The notes: generated by a model not told the origin, from the sequence alone. A DNA stretch of 64,000 bases from Oopsacas minuta (GCA_024704765.1 JAKMXF010000296.1:284465-348464), one strand, 5' to 3'; positions 11,640-24,124 are shown, counted from the first letter of the stretch. Numbers and translations: made by a program.

Positions 11640-12370
11640 GAATACAGCAAGAGTAGATTGGTTTCTGTTTATGCTTCAAAAATTTCTTAAAGGCCATGCT
11701 ACAACTTTCAAAAACATTATTCTTGGTGATGAGACATGGATATCATATGACCCTATACTAAGCCGCAATCATCCATTTGGATCTTCAGATAAACCATCAC
11801 TTAAGAATTGACCCGAAGTAACTGTGGTGGTGAGCAAATGGTTGTTTCTTTGGAATTTATTTGCATAAATAGACAATTCGATTCATTGAGAGAAAAATGT
11901 CAATTCTGAATGGTATACATCAGATTGTGCTCGATAAGTAATAGAATCGTTGTGTAAATGGCATCAGAGCTCAAAGTTTGCCTCCTCAATTGTATCATGA
12001 CAACGCAAGTGCTCATACCTCATCAAAAACTCTGGATTTTTTTATTGAAACAATGTTAGATTGTTATCACACACCTCACATTCTCCCGATCTAGTCCATG
12101 TGACTTCTTCCTATACGACAAGGTTTAAAAATAATCAAAGGAACCAAGTTTGACATACCGGAACAAGTCGTGTAGGCCTTTGAGAAAGTAATTGGAGACA
12201 TACCCAAAGATGAGTGTATAAATTGCTTTGAAATTGGTATAGGAGGATGATTTCATATATCCAATTCCTGTTAATACTTTAACGAATGTGTTTTAAAGCA
12301 TTTGCATGCCTATTTGAACCTCATCTTTTCAAATGAAGTTTAAGGTACTTATTTAGAGACCCTCTAATGT
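11640..12370 (+). pseudogene. Mariner transposase remnant, heavily decayed
   Basis: Contains GDETWISYD at about 11724-11750, the first catalytic Asp block of mariner transposases. YHDNASAHTSSKTLDFFIET follows near 11994-12056 (second Asp block), then a degraded HTPH-SP segment and a C-terminal-like FEKVIGDIPKDEC. Many stops and frameshifts; no functional protein. It lies just inside intron 2 of the BAR gene. TIRs were not convincingly located. Confidence 0.6.
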
Positions 12371-12682
12371 GCTTATTTTCAGAATTGCTCGGATTATGTT
12401 AAGATCTAAATTGTACATATAACTATATTACTAGGGTATGTCTGTCTTATAACACTGTTTTACGGCAATTTGGCTTCCTGAATAACGGATATTGTTTCTA
12501 TGCGTATTTACCATCCTGATTCCAAAATTTCCACTATTTCTCTTCATTCGTTCTTGTTTTGGAGAAATTCTCATTGTATTTTTTGCAAATTTTATCTATT
12601 ATTTTTGAAATTTCTTGTATGGCTCTTTAAATTCGATATTTATAAATATATTCAATGTTACTTCTTTCGACAAGTATTTCTC

Positions 12683-12745
12683 TTGTAGCTAAGTGATTGG
12701 ACTAATGCTCAACAATTGCTTTGTAGCTAAGTGATTGGACTAATG
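12683..12745. repeat. Two exact 25-bp direct repeats
   Basis: TTGTAGCTAAGTGATTGGAC plus TAATG occurs at 12683-12707 and again at 12721-12745, offset 38 bp. A local duplication of unknown origin. Confidence 0.8.
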
Positions 12746-12791
12746 GTATTCAAGCTATTCGAATTTTCAAGCTGTCAGCCAGGTGACTACC

Positions 12792-12809
12792 CACACACAC
12801 ACACACACA
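12792..12809. repeat. (CA)9 microsatellite
   Basis: Nine uninterrupted CA dinucleotides. Confidence 0.9.
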
Positions 12810-13678
12810 ATAGGGCTACGCTAGCATGAACCTACCCATGTTTCACACCTGCGATTTATCTCTTTAAAGAGTTTCTAATTGTTGGCGATTATATCTCTTA
12901 TTGATCGCTAATTGATTAGTTGAGTGTTTTCTGATATCATACGCTATCACGGGCACGTCATCCCAACATTACTTCACTAAAACTACAATAGTCTTATTTT
13001 AGCAGGCGATATTTGGGTATTTGTTTTGGGAGCTTCGAATTTTCAGGATGCTTGCAAGACAGATCTATAGAGCACCTTATATGGCTAACATATTGATTTA
13101 ACCTATACTATACAAATCGTAATTAGAGTTTAATCCAAATGTATGAGGTCATTAAATTTTGGCATAATTTACTGTATATGTAGAATATTCCATTTTGTTT
13201 AAGTTAAATCAAAGGCTTTTTGGTTTCAAAATGGCTAGATATTTGTCTTGTCAGTATCCTGAAATTTTGCAGCTACATAACACTTATATCCACAGAATGC
13301 TATGGAAGATACGAATATTGTCATTTCAGTGACGTAAGGTTCATATAACGTACCATTATATCGCTATATCTCAAAAGAAAACACGATCAATCTTTTAGCT
13401 CTCTTCAAACATATATTTTTCAGGAAGAAAAAATGTGTCTAACATTTGTATACCAGTGTCATTTTTCAGCACCGATGTATTTTGCCAGGCTCAAATTCAT
13501 ATACGTAGTATACTTACGGTGTGAAGTTAGCAGGATATTGAACCAGAGTCAGTTCAATAAACAAATTGTCCTACTTATACTCTTCAGATTTACCCAAAAT
13601 TGTTATCAATCGTAGAGGAGTGTTGGACATTGTATGAAGTAGATTTTTCTTTAAGAATTTTAGCTTTTAACAACCTTT
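12810..13678. other. Gap: intronic, nothing recognised
   Basis: AT-rich sequence of intron 2 with no supported coding or repeat structure. Confidence 0.35.
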
Positions 13679-13900
13679 TCGTCATGACAAGTAGGGTCGC
13701 TTCTCTATTAATAAGACGCCCTAAATGTGAGAATTCGAATCCGAATATTAAGTTTATAATTGTGACCCATTGATGTTTATGTAATTTACTTTCTTCCAAA
13801 AATTGCAAAAACTCGAGGAGATACAAGTATTCAAAGTTGATGTTGGAGTTAAAGTGGAGAGATGAGTATCATTTTACAAAAAGTGGGGTCGGTTCAAACT
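13679..13900 (+). repeat. Dispersed repeat, inverted copy at 23908-24124
   Basis: About 220 bp matching the reverse complement of 23908-24124. Shared blocks include TAGGGTCGCTTCTCTATTAA (AA is AAA in the other copy) and CTCGAGGAGATACAAGTATTC. Not coding on either strand. Unknown family. Confidence 0.65.
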
Positions 13901-15020
13901 CATTTCTTATCCTAAATCTAACTGAACCCTAATTATTTTGATACAAATCGATAGTAGAGATCTAAACATGTCAAACAATATCTATATTACCAGAAATACT
14001 GAAAATTATCACCCGCATCGACCTTCTAAAAATTGATAAATTTTCTTTTTTTTTTTGTCATTTACGTATAGGTATAGGAAGTCAAATGATCATACTTATT
14101 ATAGTTCCAACTCTAACTTTCTTTCAACACTTCCAAAATTTAGCGCTTTGTCTTGTTGGAAATATATATTTTTATTTAATTTATTAAATTATATATACTA
14201 AATATATTTTGAACCAGTTACATAAAATATAGGTTTCAGATGTAATTACTTAAGAAAGTTGTGATATCTAGCAATGAAAGAAGCAGAGTCACGCCACTTG
14301 GTGGTCCAACTAAAAGTTTTTCAAATATTTCCTTCTTAAATACAACCCATCAACTAATATGTATAATTGTATAGTGTTAACTAAATATAGTATCCATTAT
14401 CAGTATCGTTGTATTTAATATCTGTAGAAACATATTTCAGCTTCTAGATCTAGAATCCAAATCTCCATTTTCATTTTTGTAAATGATAAAAACCATATTC
14501 CATTCTCCATATCATTTGAAACTGAACATTACGTAGGTACAATACTGTATACATACATAAAATTATGACAACATTTCTACAGGTACTATCCGATATACAT
14601 TTATACAGATAATATTCAGTCAAACTTGCCCACAGAAAGAGTTGATAAAAAGTACACAAGTGATAACAGCATCAATTTACAGTGATAGTTAGAAATTATA
14701 GTATTATATATCACTCTCATATTATAAAATTTCTTCCTTAAGATGGTTAGAATTGATAAATTGTGATATACATAATATCCAGAGCTATTATGAGCCCTAA
14801 GATCAAACAACCATAAAATTCCAACCATTTTTTTCTTATATACAAATATATCAGTTTTATCTCGTTAATTCTGCAACGAATAATTCTTATTTATGCTGCT
14901 GCACGAAATCTTCCTCTTCGGATCTGATTATATTACACAATCGGAAATATATAATTATTGCCAGGTATGCTTTCTTTTACTGTTCTCTATTTGTATAAAC
15001 AACTGAATATACATATATTA
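13901..15020. other. Gap: intronic, nothing recognised
   Basis: AT-rich stretch with only short open frames that have no family resemblance. Confidence 0.35.
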
Positions 15021-15180
15021 CAGGGGCATTCAATAAATACTAATCATACCATCTAAAACTATAGATACTTGTGTAAAGTTGGTAATTTTTGCTATGAATG
15101 TTCAAAGTAGTCTCCTTTATACGCTACAACTGAATTTAGCCTTTTAACCCAACTAAGACTATGTGAAAAAAGACCACGTA
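15021..15180 (-). pseudogene. Mariner 3' end fragment
   Basis: Begins with a mariner-like terminus CAGGGGCATTCAATAAATAC preceded by TA (15019-15020). On the minus strand it ends an open frame with SLSWVKRLNSVVAYKGDYFE, the usual W-x-R-L...GDYFE C-terminus of mariner transposases, and a stop at 15092. Only this tail survives; the minisatellite at 15208 abuts it. Confidence 0.6.
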
Positions 15181-15207
15181 AATGGACTAGGTGGAGTAAA
15201 AAATCTT

Positions 15208-15751
15208 GGGGTACGAACATATCCCGCTCAGTATATATTCGCACTTTGTATTTGGGGTACGAACATACCCCACTCAGTATATATTCGCACTTTGTATTTG
15301 GGGTACGAATATACCCCACTCAGTATGTATTCGCACTTTGTATTTGGGGTTTGAATATACACCACTCAGTATATATTCGCTCTTTGTTTTTGGGGTACGA
15401 ATATACCCCACTCAGTATATATTCGCACTTTGTATTTGGGTACGAATATACCCCACTCAGTATATATTCGCACTTTATATTTGGGTACGAATATGCCCCA
15501 CTCAGTATATATCCGCACTTTGTATTTGGGTACGAATATACCCACTCAGTATATATTCGCACTTTGTATTTGGGGTACAAATGTACCCCACTCAGTATAT
15601 ATTCGCACTTTGTAATTGGGGTACAAATATACCCCACTCAGTATATATTCGCACTTTGTATTTGGGGTACAAATATACCCCACTCAGTATATATTTGCTC
15701 TTTGCGGGGACAAATATAGTCCACTCAGTATATATTCGCACTTTGTATTAA
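15208..15751. repeat. 46-bp minisatellite, about 12 units
   Basis: Twelve head-to-tail units of 44-46 bp beginning at about 15208, 15254, 15300, 15346, 15392, 15438, 15483, 15528, 15572, 15618, 15664 and 15706. Each has a palindromic core of the form GGGGTACGAATATACCCC followed by ACTCAGTATATATTCGCAC and TTTGTATTT. Because 46 is not a multiple of three, stop-free frames arise on both strands (up to 181 codons), but these are by-products of the repeat. It lies next to the 3' side of an integrase relic (15760-16230), as the Ginger iteron array does. Confidence 0.9.
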
Positions 15752-15759
15752 GCTTTAGT

Positions 15760-16230
15760 GAACCCGACGTAAGCAGAGCTTAAATTCTTGATTCGTTTGG
15801 TTGTAGCCCTTGCATCCACAACTTGCATACAACTTGTTTCACAACCCTTCATTTGCAAGTATGATGTCCATGCAGAAGAACTTGTCCTAAAACATACAGA
15901 GAAAGACGCATAATATACTATCTGACGAACAACTTAACTGCTTGGCCCTGAAAGTCAATCAGATCGACTTGTCCTCGAGATCCAACTTTGTTTGTCAGTA
16001 TTGGATGAGTACCTTTATTTTTCAGCGATTTTCGGCATTTCTGAAGCTGGCCTTCCTGACAGATTCAGGCAAATGCCATAACAATGTTCCCCGAAAAAGC
16101 CTGCATTAGTTGAGCAAAGAGTCGATCTCTTCCCAGATGTCTTCCTCCTTTCGAATGAACTATTTTACAGAGATCAAACAACTCCTCTTTAGCGATGGTT
16201 CTCAGCGGATTAGGTGAGTGTAATTCAAGC
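15760..16230 (-). pseudogene. KRBA2/Ginger-type integrase remnant
   Basis: The minus strand read from about 16190 gives AKEELFDLCKIVHSKGGRHL and GRDRLFAQLMQAFSGNIV, like the H2C2 region of KRBA2-type integrases (HxxxGHGGRDRMxxxL). Then come CQEGQLQKCRKSLKNKG and THPILTNKVGSRGQVDLIDF, closely resembling the family's RPILTKxFxSRGQVDLIDMQ at the first catalytic Asp. Stops and frame changes occur and the rest of the catalytic core was not found. KRBA2 and GIN1 are vertebrate genes thought to derive from Ginger-type transposons. Plus-strand open frames here (16195-16449) are not supported as genes. Confidence 0.65.
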
Positions 16231-17453
16231 AAAAAATTGGTGTTCAGTAACTCTGAACATGAACTTCTTTTTGTTGCTATAGTATCTCTGTCGTTCTGCT
16301 CCTTTGTACTTGGAAAAGTAAGAGAAAGAATATTCGAATTTCAACAATTTCGTCAGTTGTTACTACAGTTAAAAATGGAGTTGAAACTTCTTAAATACAC
16401 TGATAAAATTCATCTTCCCGATGGCACATCTTCACTCAAATTTCGTTGATATGTAACAATGTAATACATTAACTTTCTTGTTGGGCCTCATGTATGTAAA
16501 ACAAATGCAGAAATCACTACCCACAATGTATTTACATATTTAATACTATTTTGGTTCCTTCACGAATTGTGAGTTTATTCATCCAAAGGTTTCGGCGTTA
16601 ATAACTGTTGACGCTAAACAAGTAGACACTTAGTTGACAGTTGACAAGTGTAATATTTTCGTCACAGTTTCAGTCATCACATTTGTAAGCGATCCTCCGC
16701 TTTAGACAATTGTATCATTGTAAGGATATCGTAATCGAACATTAAAACCAACCATGAGACAGTAAGAAAGCACTTCGCCTGGCGGAACGCGTTTCGGGCA
16801 TAACCCGTTTCGCATGCAAATCCATTTCGCCTGCAACATATGCACTAACCAGCTTAAATATTTCAACAAAGCTCAGTATACAATTATATATCCTGGAAAT
16901 AATTGAAATCTACGGGTCTCTATCACCACGGTATATATATTTTGAAATTTTCTGTAAATCCTTTTGACATATTAGCATTTTACATTTGTGCCACATGGCA
17001 CAACCCAAATAATGTTTGAGCCACTTCAAAGATTGATAAATATGTTTAAAAACTCGTCATATTCCCAACTATACAAATATTTCCTAATTAGGTTTGAGAA
17101 TCTCAAATGGTTTAATTCAGCTTCCCGTTCTGATTCTAGTGATGTGTCACGTCTGCCACAGTTGCACAAAAATTAATATGCAAATAAATCAACGAAATTC
17201 GAAATTATAATCCTAAGCTAATACAGACCCATAGATTCGAATATACTATCAGAAATGTTCCACCTCATTTGTATCTTGTGCAATTACTAATTGGATATGG
17301 AAGTAGCACATTATCTTTTTAATGAGCAAAGTGTTACTAGAATATAAGTAAATTTCAAAGGCATTCAGAAATTAGGTTAGGATGATGTATACTACAGAGT
17401 TATATAGTAATATCAGTAATTTTTTCGTATGCTTTCACAAAAATTCGCGTATA
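16231..17453. other. Gap: nothing recognised
   Basis: AT-rich. A short patch near 16770-16830 repeats TTTCGCCTG/GTTTCGC motifs four times, perhaps a worn MITE core. No readable protein. Confidence 0.35.
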
Positions 17454-18325
17454 GCCGTAGTCTATATTATTAAATCTCAATTGTTGTTTGTTTGTTCGTC
17501 CGTTGTCAAGGAAAGGATTTACGGTATGCAATTTTGAAATTATCGCATAACTATTTTTACCGTGTTTATCAAGGAAGTAAATAGAATTCAATAAATCTTC
17601 ACTAAATATATCGAACATGCTGAATCCGATTTTCACACTTTTGGAATAATCATATTTAAATTTATTGTTGTTTTTATGAATAAACAGGAAACAAAATTAG
17701 CAAAAATTTACCTAGATACCTGCTCTCAACGGCTACAAAGGGAGTTGATATTACTAAATAAGTCAATAATATATACGTATATTTGTGAATAATATTGTTC
17801 TAAATACATATATCTATATTATAATACTCAAAGTGGCCATCAATTTGGTGGAGAATAATGGATACCTCGAGACGCAATGCGACGAGCCAAAGGCTCGGAG
17901 GTATGTATATTTGTTATTGGTGATATGAGAAATTGTGGTACAATCATACTTTCAACGACTATACAGGGGTAATCGAGTATGCTGAGTCTGAATATGGTAT
18001 TGTAACAACATCAATATTATTAACTCTCAATTGTTAATTGTATATTTGTCCGTTGATATGTAAATATATTGTTGTTTTATGAATATACAGGAAATAATTA
18101 GCAATATCTCAAATTTACGCTGACACTTGCTCTCAACTGCTACAAAGGGGGTTTGTCTTACAAAGTATTTCAATAATATATGTGCCATATACGTATATTT
18201 GTGAATTACATCGTATTAAATATATCTATATTGTAATGCTCAAAGGAGCCATCAATTTGGAGAATAATGGATACCTCGAGGCGCAATGCGGCGAGTTCAT
18301 CGCGAAGCGACGAGCCAAAGGCTCG
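17454..18325 (+). repeat. Two-copy repeat, each unit ending in a GC-rich hairpin
   Basis: Unit A (about 17454-17897) and unit B (about 18005-18325) share several blocks in the same order: an AATCTCAATTGTT...TTGTCCGTTG block, a TGCTCTCAAC(G/T)GCTACAAAGG block, a CCATCAATTTGG...GAGAATAATGGATACCTCGAG block, and the terminal hairpin CGAGCCAAAGGCTCG (17883-17897, 18311-18325). Unit A carries extra sequence. A hairpin at one end and no TIRs recall Helitron-like 3' ends, but no CTRR terminus is visible, so the class is open. Confidence 0.6.
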
Positions 18326-18847
18326 TATACAATTATATATTTAGTGATGTTGTAGTACTCATGCTCGGGAAGTGTATTTATGAGTGTTCACACCTTTAGA
18401 GGCTAATACATAAATTTGGCATATGTACTCGTAGTGACCTCGAGAAATGCAGCTTACATTAGAAAGTTCTAATGTGTATATTTTCACACCTTTCGGAAAC
18501 TTATATTTTAGCCCAATGAGATTGTGGGGGTTTGCAATTAGGTATATAAATACAAAATCGGTTCTGGTTATGTGTATGTTATTGTATTAGCACTGTAATG
18601 TATTTGAATTTATTGTGGAGTGTAATTCTATAGGTTAATAAAATCATACTAGTGTAAATATACTACTTAGCATATGATTAATCATATTTTCACACCTCTT
18701 TATCAATATTTCGAAATTATCCTTGATATTAGATTTAGGGGTAAACTGTTGCGTAGAATTCGATTCCAGCACTCTCAACTGTATAAAATGATTATTTACA
18801 CGTAATATGATATTTCTTTCTAAAAATTGATATTAAGTAGAATAATA

Positions 18848-19303
18848 GGGGCGGATGCATTAGTCCAAATATTTGGTGATGCTTGCGTTAGTCCAAATCC
18901 CAAAATCGGCAATATTACAAATTGTTGGTGAATGAATGCATGTATTCACGGGGAATTTCACCGCGAGGCAATATAGTCATTTACTTTTGTTGTTTTGAAT
19001 ACTCCAAATACGCTCAGAAACTCACAGCCTGCTCCAGATCCAACTCGAATCCAATCAAACACCACGCCAGTTATCCAAATAGTCTACTGAAATGCTTATC
19101 TTCTCAGCTCAAGCCAATCTAGCTAGATAATCGATAAAAATTGCCAATTCTAGCACCTTCAAACGTGAGTTCTAAATACTCTCAGCAACTCACAGCCTGC
19201 TCCAGATCCAACTCACGCAAACATCACCCAAAGATTGTACTAATACTGATTTTGATATCTGGACTAATGCCGATTTTGATATTTGGACTAACGACGCGAC
19301 CCC
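18848..19303. mobile_element. 456-bp MITE with 8-bp target duplication
   Basis: Flanked by GAATAATA at 18840-18847 and 19304-19311. Ends are inverted: left GGGGCGGATGCATTAGTCC, right complement GGGGTCGCGTCGTTAGTCC. Repeated (A/G)TTAGTCCAAAT motifs lie near both ends. Inside is a direct duplication of CTCACAGCCTGCTCCAGATC plus CAACTC (about 19020 and 19192). No coding capacity. The 8-bp duplication suggests a hAT-type element. Confidence 0.65.
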
Positions 19304-19311
19304 GAATAATA

Positions 19312-20582
19312 GAGTGATAATAATCTACTGAAATTATTTGGTAAAATTTTATTGGCAAAGAGGGTGAATTGATGCTTTGATATTTAGGTCTTAATAAATT
19401 TGTTAATCTTTCAAATATTGTCATTTGACTACTTAAACATCGGTAGATTCTCCGCTGAGTCCAAATATCAAGAATTTCGATTTGTATAAAATAGGTATTG
19501 TATGATTTCAAATTGTATCACAGAAGGACACATTAAAATGACAGCCACCGTCAGATGTCATATTAGTTATGGTCTTACATCTAAAAATCCTTAGATAACA
19601 CCATCCATCTAGTTGTATGGCAAGTTACATGCATTCATGAAATATGGTACAATTCGATAATTGTTTACAAAATATCGCCTATATTGTTGGATGGGAAGTT
19701 GATATTGGATGAGCTAGGCAATGTATTGGTCTAAACTGTGACTGTCAACTTCGTTTTCTCGTAAATTTGCTTAAATGGATAATAGCATACGCAATAAAAT
19801 GCTCTCCAATTACGATTTTTGACGAAAATCAAGATCAAGCGAAAGATGATCATGTTTAGGTTAGTAAATTTATTTATCATAATAATTTCCCCCTAAAAAC
19901 ATTCGAATTTTTCTGCTTCCCATCATAAATTTTTTTGTTAAAAATAATTCTACATTTTATTCAGTAGTATGTATTAGACAGGTACTAGAGGAATCAAAGT
20001 AAACCAAACAATCTAAATTACCAAAATGTATAATTCAATAAACAATCCTCAAACTAAACAAACTGCTCCAAACAAATCAATCAAATATCCAAGGAAGACT
20101 GGCACCCTCATCCATTCCAACTCCGCTCATCCATTTACCCTGGATCCTCTTAGACATATGTTGGTTGCCCGTATTATTGCAAAAGATAACCCAGTACTTA
20201 CCAAACAGTGACTTCACTATTCCTCTTGTTCCATCTATAGTATAATTTTCGGCCATCTTTTAGTAAATGATTGAGCCTAGCGCCCCATTAGGCCATCAAC
20301 TTAAATTACATAAGGTGTGAAGAAAACACGTGTCAATTCCGCAGCCTATGTATATTTCGTATTTTTGGCCTGCTCAGCTGAGAAGAGTACAGTTTTTACA
20401 ATACGACCAGTCTAAGACTGAGCATTAGTGGCAACGACACGGATATCAAACAACCCCTTAGTTTGTGGGGCGCCATACTCCCCTAACTCCCAAACCTGGA
20501 ATTAGCGCTGCCACTCCTAAAAAGTCATCTACTTCACTTACTATCGGTTCTCGAACTATGTCTTTATAAGCCATTGAAGCAA
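19312..20582. other. Gap: nothing recognised
   Basis: AT-rich sequence between MITE and Tigger element. Open frames of 60-95 codons on both strands show no family features. Confidence 0.35.
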
Positions 20583-20584
20583 TA

Positions 20585-22540
20585 CAGTGAAACCCCGCGT
20601 ATCGGGGCACCTTTTGCCAAGCAAAAAGTGCCCCGATAAGCGGGGTTCTAGGAAAATAGTTGTACACCCTTGTAAATATTACCGATTTAGAACACAAACA
20701 TCATCATGACACACTCTGAAATATGACTGATAATTACGCAGAATACTACACATTCTAAGTTCACTAGGAGACTGTTATGCTATCTAAAGACTAGTTTTCT
20801 TGAAGAAATCTTCAATGGTGGTTTGCGTCGCCTCCATGTAGGCCCTTTCCTCGATAATTTGCCTATACCATGCCAGGTTGAAGCCACCTCCCAGCACTTC
20901 ATCATCTCCACGTCCAGCAGCGTACAGCTCGATTGTCTCAAGTGCTTGCAGCACCTGTTTGTTGTTAGGAATTTCTGCCACATCATCCTCTGTAGTAATA
21001 ATCTCGGTAGGTGCAATAGCCTGAATTGAAACTTCTTCCAGCTGGTCTTTCAATTCAGTCACCACCTTGTCAAACAATTCATCTGGCTCCACGACGGGGG
21101 GGAATATCTCCATCTGTTCCTCCTCATCAGAGAGCAGAGTCTCTGCCTCCGTTTCCAGTAGGGGTGTCTGTTGTGGCTCTACTATATCCCCTGCTTTAGA
21201 GAAGCCACAGTGGGAGAAGCACTTCACGATAGTTGCCGGTTTGAGGTCGCGCCAAGTTCTAAAAAGCCACACAATCACTCTTGCTAGATTGATTTCCTTG
21301 TACGGGTCTACTTCCCCACATTCATGAGTGAGAGCACTGAGAATAAAATTGTGCAGCTGCTTCCGATAGAGAAGCTTTACAGTCTGGATGATACCAGCGT
21401 CACACGGCTGGGTGCTGCAAGTAGTGTTCTTGGGGAAGAACACAACCTTCACAGCCCTGAATTCCATTTGTTCTACAATGTTGTGAACAGTTGCGTTGTC
21501 CATAAATAGCAGAACCTTGCGGCCAGCTTGATACATTAGGCTTTCAAATTCATTAATCCACCAGGAAAAGATGTCTCCGTTCATCCACGAACTTTTTTGT
21601 GATTTGTAGGAAATTGACATGTTCTCAAGATCGACACTACGAAGGCACCTTGGCCTGGTAGATTTACCGATGATGAGTGGTTTCACTTTTTCACCCATCC
21701 AAGAGCAGCATATTAGTAAAGTTAACCGCTCCTTCTGAGCCTTACCGCCATGACAGGCATCACCGGGCATTACAAGAGAAAGTGATGTAGTCTGTTTGTA
21801 GTAAAGCCCCGTTTCATCGCAATTAAAGATGTTTTTCGGGTCGTATCCTTCTATCAGCTCTGGGATCTGCTCCATCCAGTTCATCACCACTACTTTGTTG
21901 GCCGATGCCGCCTCGCCACTAAGGTGCCTTCCATGAATCCCATGACGTCTCTTTACTCGATCAAGCCAACCTTCAGAAGCAGAGAACCCTTGGATGTTGC
22001 AGTTCTCAGCCTTACGGGGGCAAGAGTGCGCAGCATTGGACCTTTTACCGGTATTCCATGCTCTTTGGCTCTCTCAAGAAAAAGGACGCATGCATTCTCG
22101 ATTTCGCAGTACTTTGGCGCTATGTCCACAAGCTTTCTCCTTTTGAGGTTGTTTGGAATGTTTCCCTGAACATCCTTGAGATTCTCGATCTTGTCACGCT
22201 GATCTCTAAGGATTCTCCCGACCTGACCTTTGCTACTTCCAACCTGCAAGGCGATTTGCCTCTCGGATTTGCCTGCCTTGCTGAGTTCAATTACTTCAGC
22301 ACGAGTCTCTATTGGGAGTGGATGACGCTTAGCCGCCATTGTACGTATATAAATACTAAGTTTTCAGGCACAAATATATGTTCAATAAGGAAACAAACTC
22401 TATTCGAGGTGCCCCGATACGCGAATGCCGCCCCGATACGCGGGGTTGATTTTAATTGAAGAATAACAAATTTCCATCCTACTGCCCCGATAAGAGGGGT
22501 GCCCCGATACGCGCCTGCCCCGATATGCGGGGTTCCACTG
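20585..22540. mobile_element. Tigger (pogo superfamily) transposon with both ends
   Basis: 1956-bp element flanked by TA (20583-20584 and 22541-22542). TIRs of 25 bp differ at two positions: left CAGTGAAACCCCGCGTATCG, right complement CAGTGGAACCCCGCATATCG, each followed by GGGGCA. The TIR holds a near-palindrome (CCCCGCGTATCGGGG), and extra copies of it lie inside both ends (20629-20647 and several at 22408-22512), possible transposase-binding sites. It carries one minus-strand transposase gene. Confidence 0.9.
20784..22339 (-). pseudogene. Tigger transposase, one frameshift
   Basis: Starts MAAKRHPLPIETRAEVIELS with a pogo/CENP-B-type helix-turn-helix (GKSERQIALQVGSSKGQVGRIL). A second DNA-binding block (SASEGWLDRVKRRHGIHGRH) continues into a DDE_1 nuclease with NCDETGL, LFMDNATVHN and PCDAGIIQ carrying the three catalytic Asp. 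It ends in an acidic tail and TTIEDFFKKTSL. The two halves lie in different frames; the change falls at a run of five G on the plus strand (22016-22020), where one base gained or two lost would join them. Total length about 510 residues, normal for Tigger. All three catalytic residues are intact, so this is a young copy or the break is an assembly error. Plus-strand frames within it are shadows. Confidence 0.9.
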
Positions 22541-22542
22541 TA

Positions 22543-23907
22543 CTATGTTTTACTAGCCTAAACGAATTTTCTACACTTTCGTTACTGTCTGTTACAGTAA
22601 TGTCTTTGTCACAACATGATCTAAACAAAATAATTCCACTCCACAAGGGTAGCAATGGCATGCAGTATGTTGACAAAAATTCAATTATGACAGGGAAATA
22701 TGAATTATTTATATCTTTAGAGATGTTCTCTTTATTCTTAATTTGAGATTTACACTTTAAATCTTGTTGCTAGTAATGTTTACCAAAAGGGGACTTTTTT
22801 TTCTACTTAACTGCATTTTCATTTACTATTATAGAATCAAGCTCTTCTGGAATGTAATTACCAATAATATATGCTCCTATAGCACATTCTTCAAATTCGA
22901 TTACACTATAATTTGTTTTTGTAAAATTGGCTTGTATCTCAAAACATAAATTGAAACATAATTTTTCAATTAGATTATCAATTTCGTTAATATTTTGCTC
23001 GTTAACATAGGATCAAAAACATTTAAGATCACTTGTTTGGTTTCTATTCAAGTTTATTCTTTTTATCTTGATTATAACTAATCCTATGCGTAACTTGGTC
23101 TGGGCAAACATGCAAAATTGTGGGAAAATTTATATCTTCACCACTTATTGCAAATTTCTTACAATTTTGAAGGTAATATAATATACGAAATTTATTAAAT
23201 ACTAAACAAGTACTATGTATCATCGCCCAGCCTTGTCCATTTCAACTTTTTGTATTTGAATCTATTTATTTAAAACTGATTTAACATTTGAACTTCGTTT
23301 ATTTACAAAATGTGATATTTCTGCAGTCCCATGATCACAGTTATCATCTCTACCACAGGAACTGGACTAGTAACACATTCTGGTGGTTGCGTTTTCAGAG
23401 CACAATATAATATTTTCTTTACTCAGGAAGATGTTTTAGTACGTTATTAAAGAACCTGTTGTTATCTAAATAGAAAATTATTGGCTGATTCAGAATGAGT
23501 TCAGCAAGTAGATTTGTTTCGAAGTTTACATATGAACTATGAAATGATCTCTTGAGAAATATTGGAAACAACCTAGAATACGAGAATCCTGTAATATATA
23601 CCTAAAATATTGTTGAGTGGCAGCTGCTTCTTCCATGGATATTAGAAAATGTATCTTTAGATTTAATTTCTGACTTTACCTTCCTAACAGTTATATAAAG
23701 GAAGGATCCTGCATGTTTTCAGGCGATTCTGTGAATGAATGAATTTGAAATTTCGAAAACACTCTTTGCCATTTTTAGAACCCCATTGTGACTGTTTCTT
23801 TCAGAATTTCATGATTTTACCTGTATTATTGTAAACGTCCATGTCTCAGCTATCGATTGTTTTCAAAATATAACAGTTTGAGTGTAATTTGGATATCAAG
23901 TATCAAT
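22543..23907. other. Gap: nothing recognised
   Basis: AT-rich intronic sequence. Short hydrophobic open frames (22764-22949 plus) reflect T-richness and are not supported as genes. Confidence 0.35.
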
Positions 23908-24124
23908 TTGAACTGAACCTACTTTTTTACATTGATACACACCCCCTCCACTATAACTCCCTATTCAATTTTGAATACTTGTATCTCCTCGAGTTTATGG
24001 AATTTTTGATAAAATTTATTTACATAGACGTCCATTGGTCACAAATATAGACAACAAATTTCAGATTCGAATTCTCACTTTTGAGTCGTCCTTTTAATAG
24101 AGAAGCGACCCTACTCGTTGTGAT
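23908..24124 (-). repeat. Dispersed repeat, inverted copy of 13679-13900
   Basis: Reverse-complement match to 13679-13900, including GAATACTTGTATCTCCTCGAG and TTAATAGAGAAGCGACCCTA. Confidence 0.65.

Noticed and set aside
15163-15751. 181-codon and overlapping ORFs as a repetitive protein gene
   Set aside because: They follow automatically from a 46-bp repeat without stops and exist in several frames on both strands.
21067-22459. Plus-strand ORFs across the Tigger element
   Set aside because: Antisense shadows of the transposase; no motifs, and the minus strand carries all conserved blocks.
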